64,000 bases of DNA. It comes from Rivularia sp. T60_A2020_040. Lineage in GTDB: Bacteria > Cyanobacteriota > Cyanobacteriia > Cyanobacteriales > Nostocaceae. How positions within the stretch are numbered: position 1 is the first letter of the stretch; every line of letters begins with the position of its first letter. The stretch lies in NCBI GenBank assembly GCA_015272215.1, contig JACYMD010000028.1, positions 33,144 to 97,143 on the forward strand, read 5' to 3'. The notes under the pieces were generated by a model. The model ran no database searches and was not told where the DNA came from. It was given only the letters and a program-made list of their open reading frames with translations. A program made the position numbers and the translations under genes. This document shows positions 1-9,183 of the stretch, in pieces.

Positions 1-552
1 TTTAGTTTCATCAACCGTACTTTGTACTGAATTAGCAATATTTCTGACAGCAGGCTTAGCTTCTTCCGATACACCTTTAACTGCTTCAACTACAGAAGGC
101 TTAGATTCTTGAACTGTATCTTTAATTGCTTCTGCGGTATCGACTACAGAAGGCTTGGCTTGCTCAACTGTATCTTTTACTTGTTCTACCACACCTTTAA
201 TAGAAGGCTTAACTTCTTCTGCTGTATCTTCTACTACATGACCTACAGTATCGATGGCGCTATTTGCGTGTTCAGCTACAGTTTCAGCAGCATCAACAAC
301 ACCTTCTACAGTTTTATCAACAGCTTCAGATGTACCCTTACCAACCATTGCACCAGCTGCTGCACCGGCTACTGCACCAAGAATTCCTTTTCTTGCACCG
401 AGTAAACCACCAATTGCAGCTCCAGCAACCGCAGCACCAATACCAGAACCCCCAGAATTAGACTCTGAATTCTTTTGTTCTTGTTCTTGCTCTTGTTGCT
501 CTAAGTTCTGATTTTCTGCTTGATTTTCTAAAGGTTGGTTGTTCTCATTCAT
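1..552 (-). CDS. Glycine-zipper, coiled-coil-like membrane-associated protein (3' end off the window)
   Basis: Open frame on the minus strand from an ATG at 552 to the left edge, 184 codons without a stop, so the C-terminus is missing. Residues about 1-35 are Gln/Glu/Asn-rich. Residues about 36-75 form an Ala/Gly-rich stretch with GxxxG-type spacing (GAAVAGAAIGGLLGA...), as in glycine-zipper proteins that associate with membranes. The rest is an acidic, amphipathic series of about 18 residues per unit with a recurring (E/K)(E/Q)(A/S)KP(S/A)V signature, seen at least three times, resembling YtxH or LEA-like proteins. Function unknown; a stress or envelope-associated role is inference. The gene would be easy to miss because it has no stop in the window. 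Confidence 0.75.
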   Translation of the reverse strand, partial: MNENNQPLENQAENQNLEQQEQEQEQKNSESNSGGSGIGAAVAGAAIGGLLGARKGILGAVAGAAAGAMVGKGTSEAVDKTVEGVVDAAETVAEHANSAIDTVGHVVEDTAEEVKPSIKGVVEQVKDTVEQAKPSVVDTAEAIKDTVQESKPSVVEAVKGVSEEAKPAVRNIANSVQSTVDETK

Positions 553-662
553 AATAATAATTTCCTCAGTATTCAATATTCAAACTGCTTAATTAAAAAA
601 AATGCAGTTTATCAAACAGTATTAATTTAACAATTCAAATTTTGGAATTACACCAACTTTAG

Positions 663-830
663 GGAGACATTACGGAGATTGTGATTCAGTCGGAAGTTGG
701 AGATTTAGAATTTGTGGGGTATATGTCAGGTTTTGATGATTGTTTTGTGGTGTTACCGATGTTTGTGGTAAAAACCCGACTTCTGAATAAATCAGACTTC
801 TGTTACAAGAGGTTATGGAATGAACATTAA
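663..830 (+). pseudogene. Possible coding remnant with no good start
   Basis: A 55-codon open stretch directly after an in-frame TAG. It reads like protein (TEIVIQSEVGDLEFVGYMSG, then FDDCFVVLPMFVV) and then runs into a partial copy of the AAAAACCCGACTTCT repeat. There is no ATG with a ribosome-binding site; the only early start candidate is a GTG immediately after GGAGATT. It could be a decayed gene or chance. I do not recognise a family. Confidence 0.2.
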
Positions 831-897
831 CTCATCTTTATAATTACTGTAATTGCTAATAGTAATTAATATTAATTAAATAATAATACAGTTAATT

Positions 898-1491
898 ATG
901 ATAATTTTTTGGCGTACTATAGCGATTGTGATAATTGTAATTTGTGTCAATTGCTTTGATTCTACAAGCGTTAGTGCAACAGCAATATCCGATTCTCAAA
1001 ATATAGTATGGCGGAATGCTTATAATGCATCAATTGCAGGTGTATATAATCCTAGTACCAAGGAAATAGAATGGAAACAAGCTCGTCATGCGGGGATTGG
1101 AGGTGTATATAATCCGACTACTCAACAAATCGAGTGGAAACAGCTATTTCATGGAGGAGTTGCAGGTGTATATAACCCGACTACTCAACAAATTGAGTGG
1201 AAAGAGGTTGTAAAATCTGGTGTTGCAGGTGCGTATAATCCGATGATACAGCAAGTAGAGTGGAAAGAAGTTGCTTTTTCCGGGGTTGCGGGTGTATATA
1301 ATCCCATGATGCAAAAAGTAGAATGGAAAGAAGCATTCAAATCGGGTGTTGCGGGTGTGTATAATCCGATTACACAAAAAGCCGAGTGGAAACAAATGTT
1401 AAATTCCGGAGTTGCAGGAGTTTGCACTATCGAAGGATATTACACCTTAAATAGTTCATCGTTTTATGGAGTTATGGCTGATTTTGATTAA
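898..1491 (+). CDS. Secreted protein of six 21-residue GVAGVYNP-EWK repeats
   Basis: A 197-residue protein with a hydrophobic signal-like N-terminus (residues about 2-20, IIFWRTIAIVIIVICVNCF) and then a regular array. The unit is (V/I)(A/G)G(V/A)YNPxxQx(I/V/A)EWK(Q/E)xxxxxG, 21 residues or 63 bp. Six YNP-containing units begin near 1036, 1099, 1162, 1225, 1288 and 1351, with a half unit (IVWRNAYNASIAG) before and VAGVCTIEGYY after. W, Y, N, P and the G pairs are invariant or nearly so, while DNA differs mainly at third positions. I do not recognise the family. Each unit could form two beta-strands with a turn (inference). The 3' end overlaps the convergent gene at 1472-1993 by 20 bp. Confidence 0.75.
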   Translation: MIIFWRTIAIVIIVICVNCFDSTSVSATAISDSQNIVWRNAYNASIAGVYNPSTKEIEWKQARHAGIGGVYNPTTQQIEWKQLFHGGVAGVYNPTTQQIEWKEVVKSGVAGAYNPMIQQVEWKEVAFSGVAGVYNPMMQKVEWKEAFKSGVAGVYNPITQKAEWKQMLNSGVAGVCTIEGYYTLNSSSFYGVMADFD

Positions 1492-1993
1492 TTGGATGTG
1501 TTTCCTGTGATTCTGGTAAATTAGCAAAGATTTCCTCAACAACTCGCTTTGCTTTAACATCGAGTAAATTCCATTCCACATCCCCAGATTCATCTAGTAA
1601 ACTAGTATCAATATCAACTTTGTCATCAGTAAGGGTGTATTCGAGAAAGCAAACCTGGTAGCATAATTCCCATAAATCCACATTTACTTGTTGCTCTTGA
1701 CGCTGCAAGCACAAATGGTATCCTGGATGGGGCGTTGGCAACAATCGTAATCTTTCTTTGATTTGTTCGGCTTGTTGGGGTGTTGCAGTTTCAAGTTCTT
1801 GGATCAATTGAGTAACTATTGCTTTAGTTTGGTCATTTGTGTCAGCAGCCCAAACCAGTACGTCATGATAAGTTCCTTTCCAGGAAGAATTATCAAGTAA
1901 CTTGCGAACATTGTCAATAACACGAATAAATGCTGGTTGCATGAGTAGTTCAGCCTGTTGCCATGCTAGTGAGTTTGTGATTTTAGGTGGCAT
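1472..1993 (-). CDS. Conserved-looking cytosolic protein of unknown function
   Basis: 173 residues with ATG at 1993, mostly helical in character, no signal peptide and no membrane segment. It contains several Trp (AWQQAELL, WKGTYHDVLVWAADT, VDLWELCYQVCFLEYTL) and an acidic C-terminal third (DDKVDIDTSLLDESGDVEWNL) ending in a Gln/Asn/Pro-rich tail. Codon use and composition look coding. It is divergent from the kinase gene downstream at 2160 and overlaps the end of the repeat gene at 898-1491 tail to tail. I know no function. Confidence 0.65.
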   Translation of the reverse strand: MPPKITNSLAWQQAELLMQPAFIRVIDNVRKLLDNSSWKGTYHDVLVWAADTNDQTKAIVTQLIQELETATPQQAEQIKERLRLLPTPHPGYHLCLQRQEQQVNVDLWELCYQVCFLEYTLTDDKVDIDTSLLDESGDVEWNLLDVKAKRVVEEIFANLPESQETHPINQNQP

Positions 1994-2159
1994 TGTTAGT
2001 AAACAGAAATGTTGAAATCAATATTCACAATGTGTATTTATAGAATACTGTGCTGACGGCGAAAATCTTCTTGGTTACAAAGCGGATATTGTCGCAGTAC
2101 AGATGGAGATATTTAGTACGTCCCCCATTAGTTGGGTGTTAAAACGTCTGGAGTGAAAT

Positions 2160-3968
2160 ATGATAGGCAAACTACTAGACTCTCGTTACCAAATAGTAAA
2201 AGTTCTCGCAACGGGTGGGTTTGGAGAAAATTATATAGCAAAGGATACCAAAAGACCGGGTAATCCGATTTGTGTTGTCAAGCATCTCAAGCCTACCACC
2301 ACTGAAAAGAAAATGTTTGACACTGCGAAACGTTTGTTTCAAAGTGAAGCCGAAACGTTAGAAAAGTTGGGTAATCATGACCAAATACCGAGATTACTAG
2401 CTTATTTCGACGATAATCACGAATTTTTTTTAGTACAAGAATTTATTGAAGGACATCCTTTAACTGATGAATTAGTTAATGGGGAACGTTGGAATGAAAA
2501 TCAAGTTATTCAAATGTTGTTGTCCGTTCTCTCAATTTTAGAATTTGTTCATAGCCAAGGTGTAATTCACCGGGATATTAAACCCGATAATATCATTCGT
2601 CGTTACAGTGATGGTAATTTAGTTTTAGTTGATTTTGGTGCAGTTAAGAAGTTACGAGCTTCTTACGGTTTGGGTTGTTTTGAGGCTATGGAGCATCCTT
2701 CGGCTACAGTGGCAATTGGTACTCCCGGTTATATGCCGACAGAACAAGGACAAGGTAGACCAAGGCACAATAGTGATATTTATTCCTTGGGAATTATTGC
2801 AATTCAAGCGCTCACGGGGATTGCGCCAATGGATTTACAAGAAGACCCGCAAACGGGAGAATTAATCTGGGAGCATTTAGTATCTATAAGCCGCGAATTA
2901 GAATTAGTCTTAAGTAAGATGGTGCGCTATCACTTTAAAGAGCGCTACCAAAGTGCCACTGAAGCGCTGCAAGCCATCAATTTATTTGCCAAGGATATAG
3001 TACCCCAACAATATCCCCAACTGCGGACACAATCTTTTCCCTCCCAACATTCTCGGATAGCGACGATTGCTGTTGCACCTAGTAATCCCTATCAACCAGT
3101 AAAAGCAGTCCCCCAACAGGTTCCTCGCGGTGCTAAAGGTCCAGATTTTTTACAAATACTTATTTTATTCTGTTTAGCTGGCGGCGCTGCTGTTGCAACT
3201 CCGGTTATCGTCAATAATGTAAACAACTTTGCAAATAATTTTACTGGTACAACAGCATCTGCAAACTGTTCGGTAATAGTTGCGGCTAATTCCAATATTC
3301 GTTCCGAACCTAGTACTTATACTAATAATGTTTTAAAAAAAGTATCTAAGGACACTCCTTTTGAAGTTACAGGTAAACGAACAAAAAAAGGTTGGGTAGA
3401 GCTAAAAACTAATATCGACGATTCTGCTTGGGCGCATTCCGATGTGATTCAAAACCCAGAACAATGGATTACTTGTCTACGAGACAAGGGAGTTGCCGTT
3501 AAAACCGTTGACGAAAGCGGATTGATTGCAGCTCCACCCCAGCCGAATCCGGTAATTGAATACGAAAACGTCAAGCCAGTCGAAAATAGCCAACAAGACG
3601 ATAAAGTTGTAGAACAAGCCAGAGAAAAATATGAATCCGGAGATTTAAAAGGCGCGATCGCAATTTTAGAATCTCTTGCTCCCAATGACAAGAATGCCAA
3701 AGAGGCGAGTGAAATGATTAATCAATGGCAAAAAGATTGGGGTAAAGCGGAAGATTTCTTCAACGATGTAAATACAGCGATTTCCGAAAAAAAATGGGAT
3801 AAAGTCCAGGATTATCAAAAAAATCCGCAAAAATTGCCCAATATTGATTATTGGCGCAAGAAAGTTGATCCTTTAGTTCAGGAAGCCGTTGAAAATACCA
3901 AAAAAAGTTTTTCTAGATTCAAACTAGAGGATACAGAAAAAGCGGAGGAATTAGGGAATAGGGAATAG
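2160..3968 (+). CDS. Membrane-anchored Ser/Thr protein kinase with SH3-like ectodomain
   Basis: A 602-residue Hanks-type kinase. The kinase domain covers about 1-275: glycine loop ATGGFGENY (17-25), catalytic Lys in VVK (41), HRDIKPDN from about 137, DFG at 158-160 and an activation segment GTPGYMPTEQ. A single transmembrane segment (about 332-352) follows a Pro/Gln-rich linker. Outside it lies a bacterial SH3-like region (CSVIVAANSNIRSEPSTY..., about 370-430), then a helical, TPR-like C-terminus (QAREKYESGDLKGAIAILE). All catalytic motifs are present, so it is probably active. GGAG lies about 7 nt before the ATG. The last residues and stop (GNRE, TAG) are encoded by the start of a GGGAATA heptad array. 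The ligand is unknown. Confidence 0.9.
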   Translation: MIGKLLDSRYQIVKVLATGGFGENYIAKDTKRPGNPICVVKHLKPTTTEKKMFDTAKRLFQSEAETLEKLGNHDQIPRLLAYFDDNHEFFLVQEFIEGHPLTDELVNGERWNENQVIQMLLSVLSILEFVHSQGVIHRDIKPDNIIRRYSDGNLVLVDFGAVKKLRASYGLGCFEAMEHPSATVAIGTPGYMPTEQGQGRPRHNSDIYSLGIIAIQALTGIAPMDLQEDPQTGELIWEHLVSISRELELVLSKMVRYHFKERYQSATEALQAINLFAKDIVPQQYPQLRTQSFPSQHSRIATIAVAPSNPYQPVKAVPQQVPRGAKGPDFLQILILFCLAGGAAVATPVIVNNVNNFANNFTGTTASANCSVIVAANSNIRSEPSTYTNNVLKKVSKDTPFEVTGKRTKKGWVELKTNIDDSAWAHSDVIQNPEQWITCLRDKGVAVKTVDESGLIAAPPQPNPVIEYENVKPVENSQQDDKVVEQAREKYESGDLKGAIAILESLAPNDKNAKEASEMINQWQKDWGKAEDFFNDVNTAISEKKWDKVQDYQKNPQKLPNIDYWRKKVDPLVQEAVENTKKSFSRFKLEDTEKAEELGNRE

Positions 3969-3980
3969 GGCTGGGGGGAA

Positions 3981-4009
3981 CAATTACCAATTACCAATTA
4001 CCAATTACC
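3981..4009. repeat. STRR heptad array (CAATTAC)n
   Basis: About four head-to-tail copies of the heptamer CAATTAC between the kinase gene and the convergent gene at 4016, just after GGGAATAGGGAATAGGG, which forms the kinase stop codon. Same family as the arrays at 4901, 9105 and 63909. Confidence 0.85.
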
Positions 4010-4015
4010 TTTTAA

Positions 4016-4609
4016 TTATTTAGTCCTAGGTGCTTCTAGAATTTGTTCTTGTACAGGATTTGTATTTACGATAGGAGTCTTGCGCTGTAAGTCAGCATCG
4101 TAAAAATAAACGCGACTGCAATACTGAGTAGAACTAGAACAAGTCGCTTCAATAGCAACATTACTCACATTGTTGACATTAAGGGATAAATTTGCTGCTT
4201 GTGTTGGAGCAACAGTAACAGTTTGAGTTGGTTGTCCATCCAAGTAAAATTTAATTTGAATACTAGGACTATTTACATTATTGTCACGCATCCCAAAACC
4301 CAAATTTAAAGTTTCAAACACATTTTGAGGACGATTATCCGGTTTAATTTTACAAGTTAAAGCAGCCGAACGATAGCCCGGACTCAAGTAAAATTTACTA
4401 TTGTAAACAGCTTTACCGATAGAAATATCAAGTTTTTCCATACGGACACTACCGATTCCACTTTTAACACAATTAGCTCTCAACAAAGAAATCGGACGCA
4501 TTTGTTTTTGTTGTTGAGCAGTTGCTTCACCCAAAGGAAAGAGAGCGGGTAATATTACCGCAATTGGTAGAATAATTGAACCAATTAATTTATTTTTTTT
4601 CATTGACAT
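4016..4609 (-). CDS. Secreted protein of unknown function
   Basis: 197 residues with a clear Sec signal peptide: basic n-region KKNK, hydrophobic IGSIILPIAVILPALFPLG and a likely cleavage after ATA (about residue 31). The mature part is predicted beta-rich with three or four Cys (NCVKSG, LTCKIK, EATCSSSTQYC) that could pair in the periplasm or outside. I recognise no domain. It is convergent with the kinase at 2160-3968 and is followed upstream by a repeat-rich spacer. Confidence 0.7.
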   Translation of the reverse strand: MSMKKNKLIGSIILPIAVILPALFPLGEATAQQQKQMRPISLLRANCVKSGIGSVRMEKLDISIGKAVYNSKFYLSPGYRSAALTCKIKPDNRPQNVFETLNLGFGMRDNNVNSPSIQIKFYLDGQPTQTVTVAPTQAANLSLNVNNVSNVAIEATCSSSTQYCSRVYFYDADLQRKTPIVNTNPVQEQILEAPRTK

Positions 4610-4646
4610 TCAAAATTAATTTCAATCAAACGAAGTAAAAGTCTAA

Positions 4647-4679
4647 GGATTTTGGATTTTAGATTTTAGATTTTGGATT
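4647..4679. repeat. STRR heptad array (GGATTTT/AGATTTT)
   Basis: Tandem heptamers of the form (G/A)GATTTT. The same unit recurs at 11521-11550 and, in reverse complement, at 41660-41690. Confidence 0.75.
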
Positions 4680-4715
4680 GACTCCACGGATAAATCCGGT
4701 TTGTACCATCAAGGA

Positions 4716-4847
4716 ATATAGCAAATTTCAGTTGAGTCCAATACACTAAAACCTCACCCCCTTCCCCTCTCCTAATATACGGAGAGGGGTGCCCGGAGGG
4801 CGGGGTGAGGTAAAATTTGTATTTCACCCAAGTGAAAACCGCTATAT
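4716..4847. mobile_element. MITE-like element, copy 1 (ATATAGC...GCTATAT ends)
   Basis: Begins ATATAGCAAATTTCAGTTG and ends AACCGCTATAT, so the last 7 bp are an inverted copy of the first 7. The centre is a long palindrome-like core (CCTCACCCCCTTCCCCTCTC, then GGAGAGGGGTGCCCGGAGGG, then CGGGGTGAGG). A second copy with nearly the same ends and core lies at 54932-55044. No ORF inside; a non-autonomous element is the simplest reading. Confidence 0.65.
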
Positions 4848-4900
4848 TTGGTCAAAATCATGATACCTAATTGTTTGGACTTTTTTTTGTATCAAGGAAT

Positions 4901-5011
4901 GGAATTGGTAATGGGTAATTGGTAATTGGTAATGGGTAATTGGTAATGGGTAATTGGTAATTGGTAATGGGTAATGGGTAATGGGTAATGGGTAATGGGT
5001 AATGGGTAATT
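4901..5011. repeat. Long STRR array (GGTAATTG/GGTAATG units)
   Basis: About 15 consecutive heptamers of GGTAATT or GGTAATG type. It fills most of the 4610-5096 spacer together with the element at 4716-4847; I see nothing else in this spacer. The open frame read through the array on the minus strand is a repeat artefact. Confidence 0.9.
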
Positions 5012-5096
5012 CTTCACTATTCCCTATTCCCTTCCAAAAAAAGGGATACGAAAACCCGCATCCCAAAGTTGTAAAGGAAGAGTTTATTGATTGAAA

Positions 5097-8000
5097 TTAA
5101 TCAACTCTGACGCGGAAACGAACAAATCCAAATTGTCCACCAGCAGGTAAAGTACCTAAATTCGTAAGTACAGCACCATTTGCAGGAGTACCATTACGGC
5201 AAATATTTTGAAAATCTGCGGGTACTGGTGCTAAAGGTGATAGGAATGTACCGTTATCCGCACCGTCACCACCTCCATTGACAAGAATACTACCGGCTAC
5301 AAAAGTTGTATTGCTAGGAATTAAGTCGCAGAACTTGACATTTTGCAAACTTTCTGCACCTTCACTTAAGAAGTAAATAGTATATTCTACGATGTCACCG
5401 CTTTGTACGGGTGTTTCTAAGCGAGTAATACCTACAGGTGAAGATTGTGGAGATGAATTGAGTACATTATCATCATCGTCGCTGCCGTCATCTTGAAATT
5501 GATTGAAAGCAACTCCACTAATCGGTTGATTACCTCTCAATACATTGGTAATACGCTTGACTAAACGTAAGTTTATCGGACCTGATGCACCCAAACGACC
5601 GGGACGGAAACCAAAGTCAACCTCATCTGTGTCGGGATTTGCTTGAGTTAACTCAGCACTTAAGGTTGTTTGAGTGGTAGGACTAAAGTCAGTAGGTCTT
5701 GCAGATTCTACAGTGTATGTACCAAGAGGTAAATTATCAAAAGTATAGTTACCATTTTGGTTAGTGGTTGTGGTTCCAAAATCCCTACCTGCGGAATCTC
5801 TCAAAGTTAATTGAACTCCGGGAATTCCGGGTTCCCCTTGATCTTGTACTCCATCACCATCTGTATCATTGAAAACAGTATCGCCGATAGAACCGGGTAA
5901 TCCAGTCATTCTGATACCAAAATCAGCACTATCTAAGTTTTGATTGGGTTCCAGACGTACCGGAATTGGATTAGCACCTGTGGTTAGAATACTACCATCA
6001 GGAAGCGCCATCTGTACTTGATAATTTCCTGGTGGAAGATTGTTAAAGGTATATCTACCAGGGGTATTTTGGTTAAAAGCAAGAGTTTCAGTGTTATCGG
6101 TGCGCTGTTCATCTATTTGGTCATCCGAAGTACCAAAAACACCATCTTCTCCGGGACGAATTAATCTAACTAAAACACCGCTAACTCCCGGTTCACCTTG
6201 ATCTTGAATGCGGTTAGCATTTACGTCAGCAAAAACCGTATCACCAATGGAACCTTGGGTTGGTGGTTGAAAACCAAAATCAACTGTATCGATATTTTGA
6301 CCAGCTTGTAAAGTCACTGGGTTTGGTTGAGTCAACGTTGGATTCAAACCTGGAGGAGGATTCTCAATTGTAACGGTGTAAGTACCCGGTGCTACGGTGA
6401 AATTGTAGATTCCATTTTCTCCAGTAGTAGTTCTCGCCACTTCATTTCCGTCAGTATTTCGTAGAACTAAGGTAATTCCGGGGATTCCGATTTCGTTTAA
6501 GTCAGGAGTACCATCCCCATTGTTATCGTAGAAAACGAAGTCTCCAATTGTGCCAACTTGTTGCGCTGAGAAACCAAAGTCAGCAGTATCAAAGTTTTGA
6601 TCGCGTTGTAAAGAAATAGTACTTGGTGGTGTTTGAGTCGGACTTAAACCATCGGGAGGATTATTTACTGTAACTCTGTAGTTACCAATAGGTATATCGG
6701 GGAAACTATATCTACCGTTACTATCGGTGGTAGTGGTGGTGACGGTAATATCATCTGAGGTACCCAATTGATTATCCGGACCCGGACGAGTTAAGGTAAC
6801 TACAACGTTGGGAATTCCCGGTTCACCTTGGTTTTGAGTTGCATCGCTGTTATTATCCCGATAAACGGTATCGCCGATTGTACCCGTGGGTTGGGTGAAG
6901 CCAAAATCAGCGTCCTCGAAATTTTGACCCGCATTTAAATTAATCAAACCATTAGGAGTTTGGGTTGGAGTCAATTCGCGAATTGGTTCCTGAGATTGGT
7001 CGTTAATGGTAACTCTGTAAGTTCCCGCAGACAAATTGGGGAAAGTGTAACGACCATTTGCATCGGTTCTAGTTAGACCACTGGTATCATCATCATCAAG
7101 ACTATCACCAAATACACCATCAGGTCCGGTACCGGCATAGTTGACAATTACACCAGCAATTCCCGGTTCACCTGGGTCTTGTTGACCGTTATTATTAATA
7201 TCTCTGTAAACCGTATCCCCAATTGTTCCCGTACCTTGTTGTGTTGGTGCTAAACCAAAGTCAATGGTATCTAAATTTTGATTGGCTGGTAAATTAATTG
7301 TCTGTGGTGGGGTTTGAGTGGGTGTTAAACCATCGGGATTGGTAATCGTAACTCGGTAATTACCCGCAGGCAAATTAGGAAAACTATAATTACCGTTTTC
7401 GTTGGTAGTTGTAGTTTGCGTGGTATCGTCAGGAGTACCAAATTCACCGTCGGGACCGGGAAGGGTTAAAATAACCGTTACCCCTGGAATCCCAGTTTCA
7501 CCTTCGTCTTGAGTATTATTACGGTTAGTATCTGTGTAAACCGTATCCCCAATACTACTTTGTCCTTGACCTAATTGTCCCGGTACAAAACCAAAATCAA
7601 CTGTATCGATATTTTGACCTGGTTGTAACGCTACAACATCCGGTTGGGTTTGAGTCGCAGTATCTCCTTCCCTAGGACTCGTTGCGGTAACTCGGTAATT
7701 ACCCGCAGGCAAATTAGGAAAACTATATCTACCTTCGGTGTTAGTAGTTGTAGTTTGGGTGGTATCATCGGCAGTGCCAAGCTGACCATCGGGACCGGGA
7801 AGCGTCAAAGTAACTGTTGCTCCTTCAATACCCAGTTCACCTGCATCTTGGACATTGTTACGATTGGCATCGGTATAAACAGTATCTCCGATACTACCTA
7901 CAGAAGATGGTGCATAACCGAAATCAGCAGCATCAAAATTATTACCCGCTTCTAAGACAATAGTTTGTGGTGGTGTTTGAGTCGGAGTTAAACCATCGGG

Positions 8001-9074
8001 AGGATTATTGACAATAACTCGGTAATTACCCGCAGGTAAGTTAGGAAAACTGTATCTACCGTTATCGTCAGTAGTAGTATTCTGGGTAGTATCGTCGGGA
8101 GTGCCAAGTTGACCGTCGGCACCGGGACTTGTCAAAGTCAAGTTAATTCCAGGAATACCCGGTTCATCAGGATTTTGAGTACTGTCACCGTTGGTATCAC
8201 GATAAACTGTATCACCGATTGTAGCTGCATTATTGACGGGCGCACAAATAGTAAATGGTGCTAAACCGATAGTTTGATCTTGTCCTGGTTCACCGAATTC
8301 CCTTCCCACTTGATATTGAATGCGGATTTGGTCTATGGCACCTCCTGGTGTGATGGAAACGTTGCCTTCACCTTGGGCGGGAGTTGAATTATCGACGATA
8401 CCCAAAGCAGAATTCCCGGAAATTCTCGTAAAATTACCCAGGGATTGTAAATTAACGGGGACATTAGAAGTTTCATTAGATGCTGTTACCGTAACTACAT
8501 CTTGGAAAGTTCGACCGCTATCTCGCGGACCATCGCGGTCAACATCTAATAAAGTTAAAGGTGATGCTAAGGTGACGCTTTGAGCAAAAGTAATAGTAAA
8601 AGCCGCGCTACCCGGAGAAAGATTACCAGTTTCCGGAGGTTTACCTGGTCCAATATTTAATCGTAAATTCGGTCCGGGAATACCACCGTAAATATCAGTA
8701 CCAACTCTTGATTCGGTTCTATCAATAACTTGACCGGGAACTTCTTCGGTAATCGTCAAGATGGTACGGATACCGCCAATATTATACTCTTGTGTTAAAT
8801 CTGATAAGTTATCACTAGGACGTAACTGTACTGTTTCTGGTGCAGTTCCCGCAGGACAACTGGCTGTAGTTTGTGCAATAGCTTTACCGGAACCAAATAT
8901 GGGTACTTGAGGTACACCCAATAATGCTGCTAATAAGGTTGTGGAGAGAAAGGGTACAGAAATGTTGTGATGAGGAGGTGAAGTATGATATCTGCTCCGG
9001 AGACGTTCCGCTAACACCACCTTACCAGCGTTGCCTTGAGTAATTGCCGATAAATGCTTAAATAAAGCTTTCAT
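5097..9074 (-). CDS. Surface adhesin-like protein with eight SdrD B-type repeats
   Basis: About 1325 residues. I place the start at the ATG at 9074 because AGGAAG lies 7 nt upstream; a TTG six codons earlier is weaker. The N-terminus has a signal-like hydrophobic stretch (VPFLSTTLLAALLGV) and a likely cleavage near AIAQTTA. After an N-terminal beta region of about 220 residues come eight SdrD B/Cna-B-like repeats of 100-115 residues, each opening with (G/S)(S/T)IGDxV(Y/F)xDxNxxxxQDxGExG. Their Asp/Asn loops match the calcium-binding pattern of that family. In 9092-based numbering they start near 289, 399, 512, 620, 735, 845, 945 and 1065. The C-terminal 160 residues resemble a DUF11 domain (SGDIVEYTIYFLSEGAESL). 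Last gene of a four-gene operon; likely displayed at the cell surface. Confidence 0.88.
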   Translation of the reverse strand: MKALFKHLSAITQGNAGKVVLAERLRSRYHTSPPHHNISVPFLSTTLLAALLGVPQVPIFGSGKAIAQTTASCPAGTAPETVQLRPSDNLSDLTQEYNIGGIRTILTITEEVPGQVIDRTESRVGTDIYGGIPGPNLRLNIGPGKPPETGNLSPGSAAFTITFAQSVTLASPLTLLDVDRDGPRDSGRTFQDVVTVTASNETSNVPVNLQSLGNFTRISGNSALGIVDNSTPAQGEGNVSITPGGAIDQIRIQYQVGREFGEPGQDQTIGLAPFTICAPVNNAATIGDTVYRDTNGDSTQNPDEPGIPGINLTLTSPGADGQLGTPDDTTQNTTTDDNGRYSFPNLPAGNYRVIVNNPPDGLTPTQTPPQTIVLEAGNNFDAADFGYAPSSVGSIGDTVYTDANRNNVQDAGELGIEGATVTLTLPGPDGQLGTADDTTQTTTTNTEGRYSFPNLPAGNYRVTATSPREGDTATQTQPDVVALQPGQNIDTVDFGFVPGQLGQGQSSIGDTVYTDTNRNNTQDEGETGIPGVTVILTLPGPDGEFGTPDDTTQTTTTNENGNYSFPNLPAGNYRVTITNPDGLTPTQTPPQTINLPANQNLDTIDFGLAPTQQGTGTIGDTVYRDINNNGQQDPGEPGIAGVIVNYAGTGPDGVFGDSLDDDDTSGLTRTDANGRYTFPNLSAGTYRVTINDQSQEPIRELTPTQTPNGLINLNAGQNFEDADFGFTQPTGTIGDTVYRDNNSDATQNQGEPGIPNVVVTLTRPGPDNQLGTSDDITVTTTTTDSNGRYSFPDIPIGNYRVTVNNPPDGLSPTQTPPSTISLQRDQNFDTADFGFSAQQVGTIGDFVFYDNNGDGTPDLNEIGIPGITLVLRNTDGNEVARTTTGENGIYNFTVAPGTYTVTIENPPPGLNPTLTQPNPVTLQAGQNIDTVDFGFQPPTQGSIGDTVFADVNANRIQDQGEPGVSGVLVRLIRPGEDGVFGTSDDQIDEQRTDNTETLAFNQNTPGRYTFNNLPPGNYQVQMALPDGSILTTGANPIPVRLEPNQNLDSADFGIRMTGLPGSIGDTVFNDTDGDGVQDQGEPGIPGVQLTLRDSAGRDFGTTTTNQNGNYTFDNLPLGTYTVESARPTDFSPTTQTTLSAELTQANPDTDEVDFGFRPGRLGASGPINLRLVKRITNVLRGNQPISGVAFNQFQDDGSDDDDNVLNSSPQSSPVGITRLETPVQSGDIVEYTIYFLSEGAESLQNVKFCDLIPSNTTFVAGSILVNGGGDGADNGTFLSPLAPVPADFQNICRNGTPANGAVLTNLGTLPAGGQFGFVRFRVRVD

Positions 9075-9104
9075 TTTGTGCTTCCTAAACAACGAAAATT
9101 AAAG

Positions 9105-9183
9105 AATTGGTAATTGGTAATGGGTAATTGGTAATTGGTAATTGTTAACTCCTAAACTTTGACCTTTAACCTTTAACCTTTTA
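9105..9183. repeat. Two STRR arrays between adhesin and OmpA-like gene
   Basis: 9105-9143 holds GGTAATT/GGTAATG heptads. 9158-9183 holds (A/G)ACCTTT heptads that run up to the stop codon of the upstream gene. Together they fill the 106 bp between two genes of the operon. Confidence 0.8.

Noticed and set aside
1144..1427. Two minus-strand ORFs with repeats
   Set aside because: Mirror of the 21-residue repeat gene on the plus strand.
4842..5066. 74-codon ORF on the minus strand
   Set aside because: It is a translation of the GGTAATT/GGTAATG heptad array (repeated PITHYPL) and not a gene.
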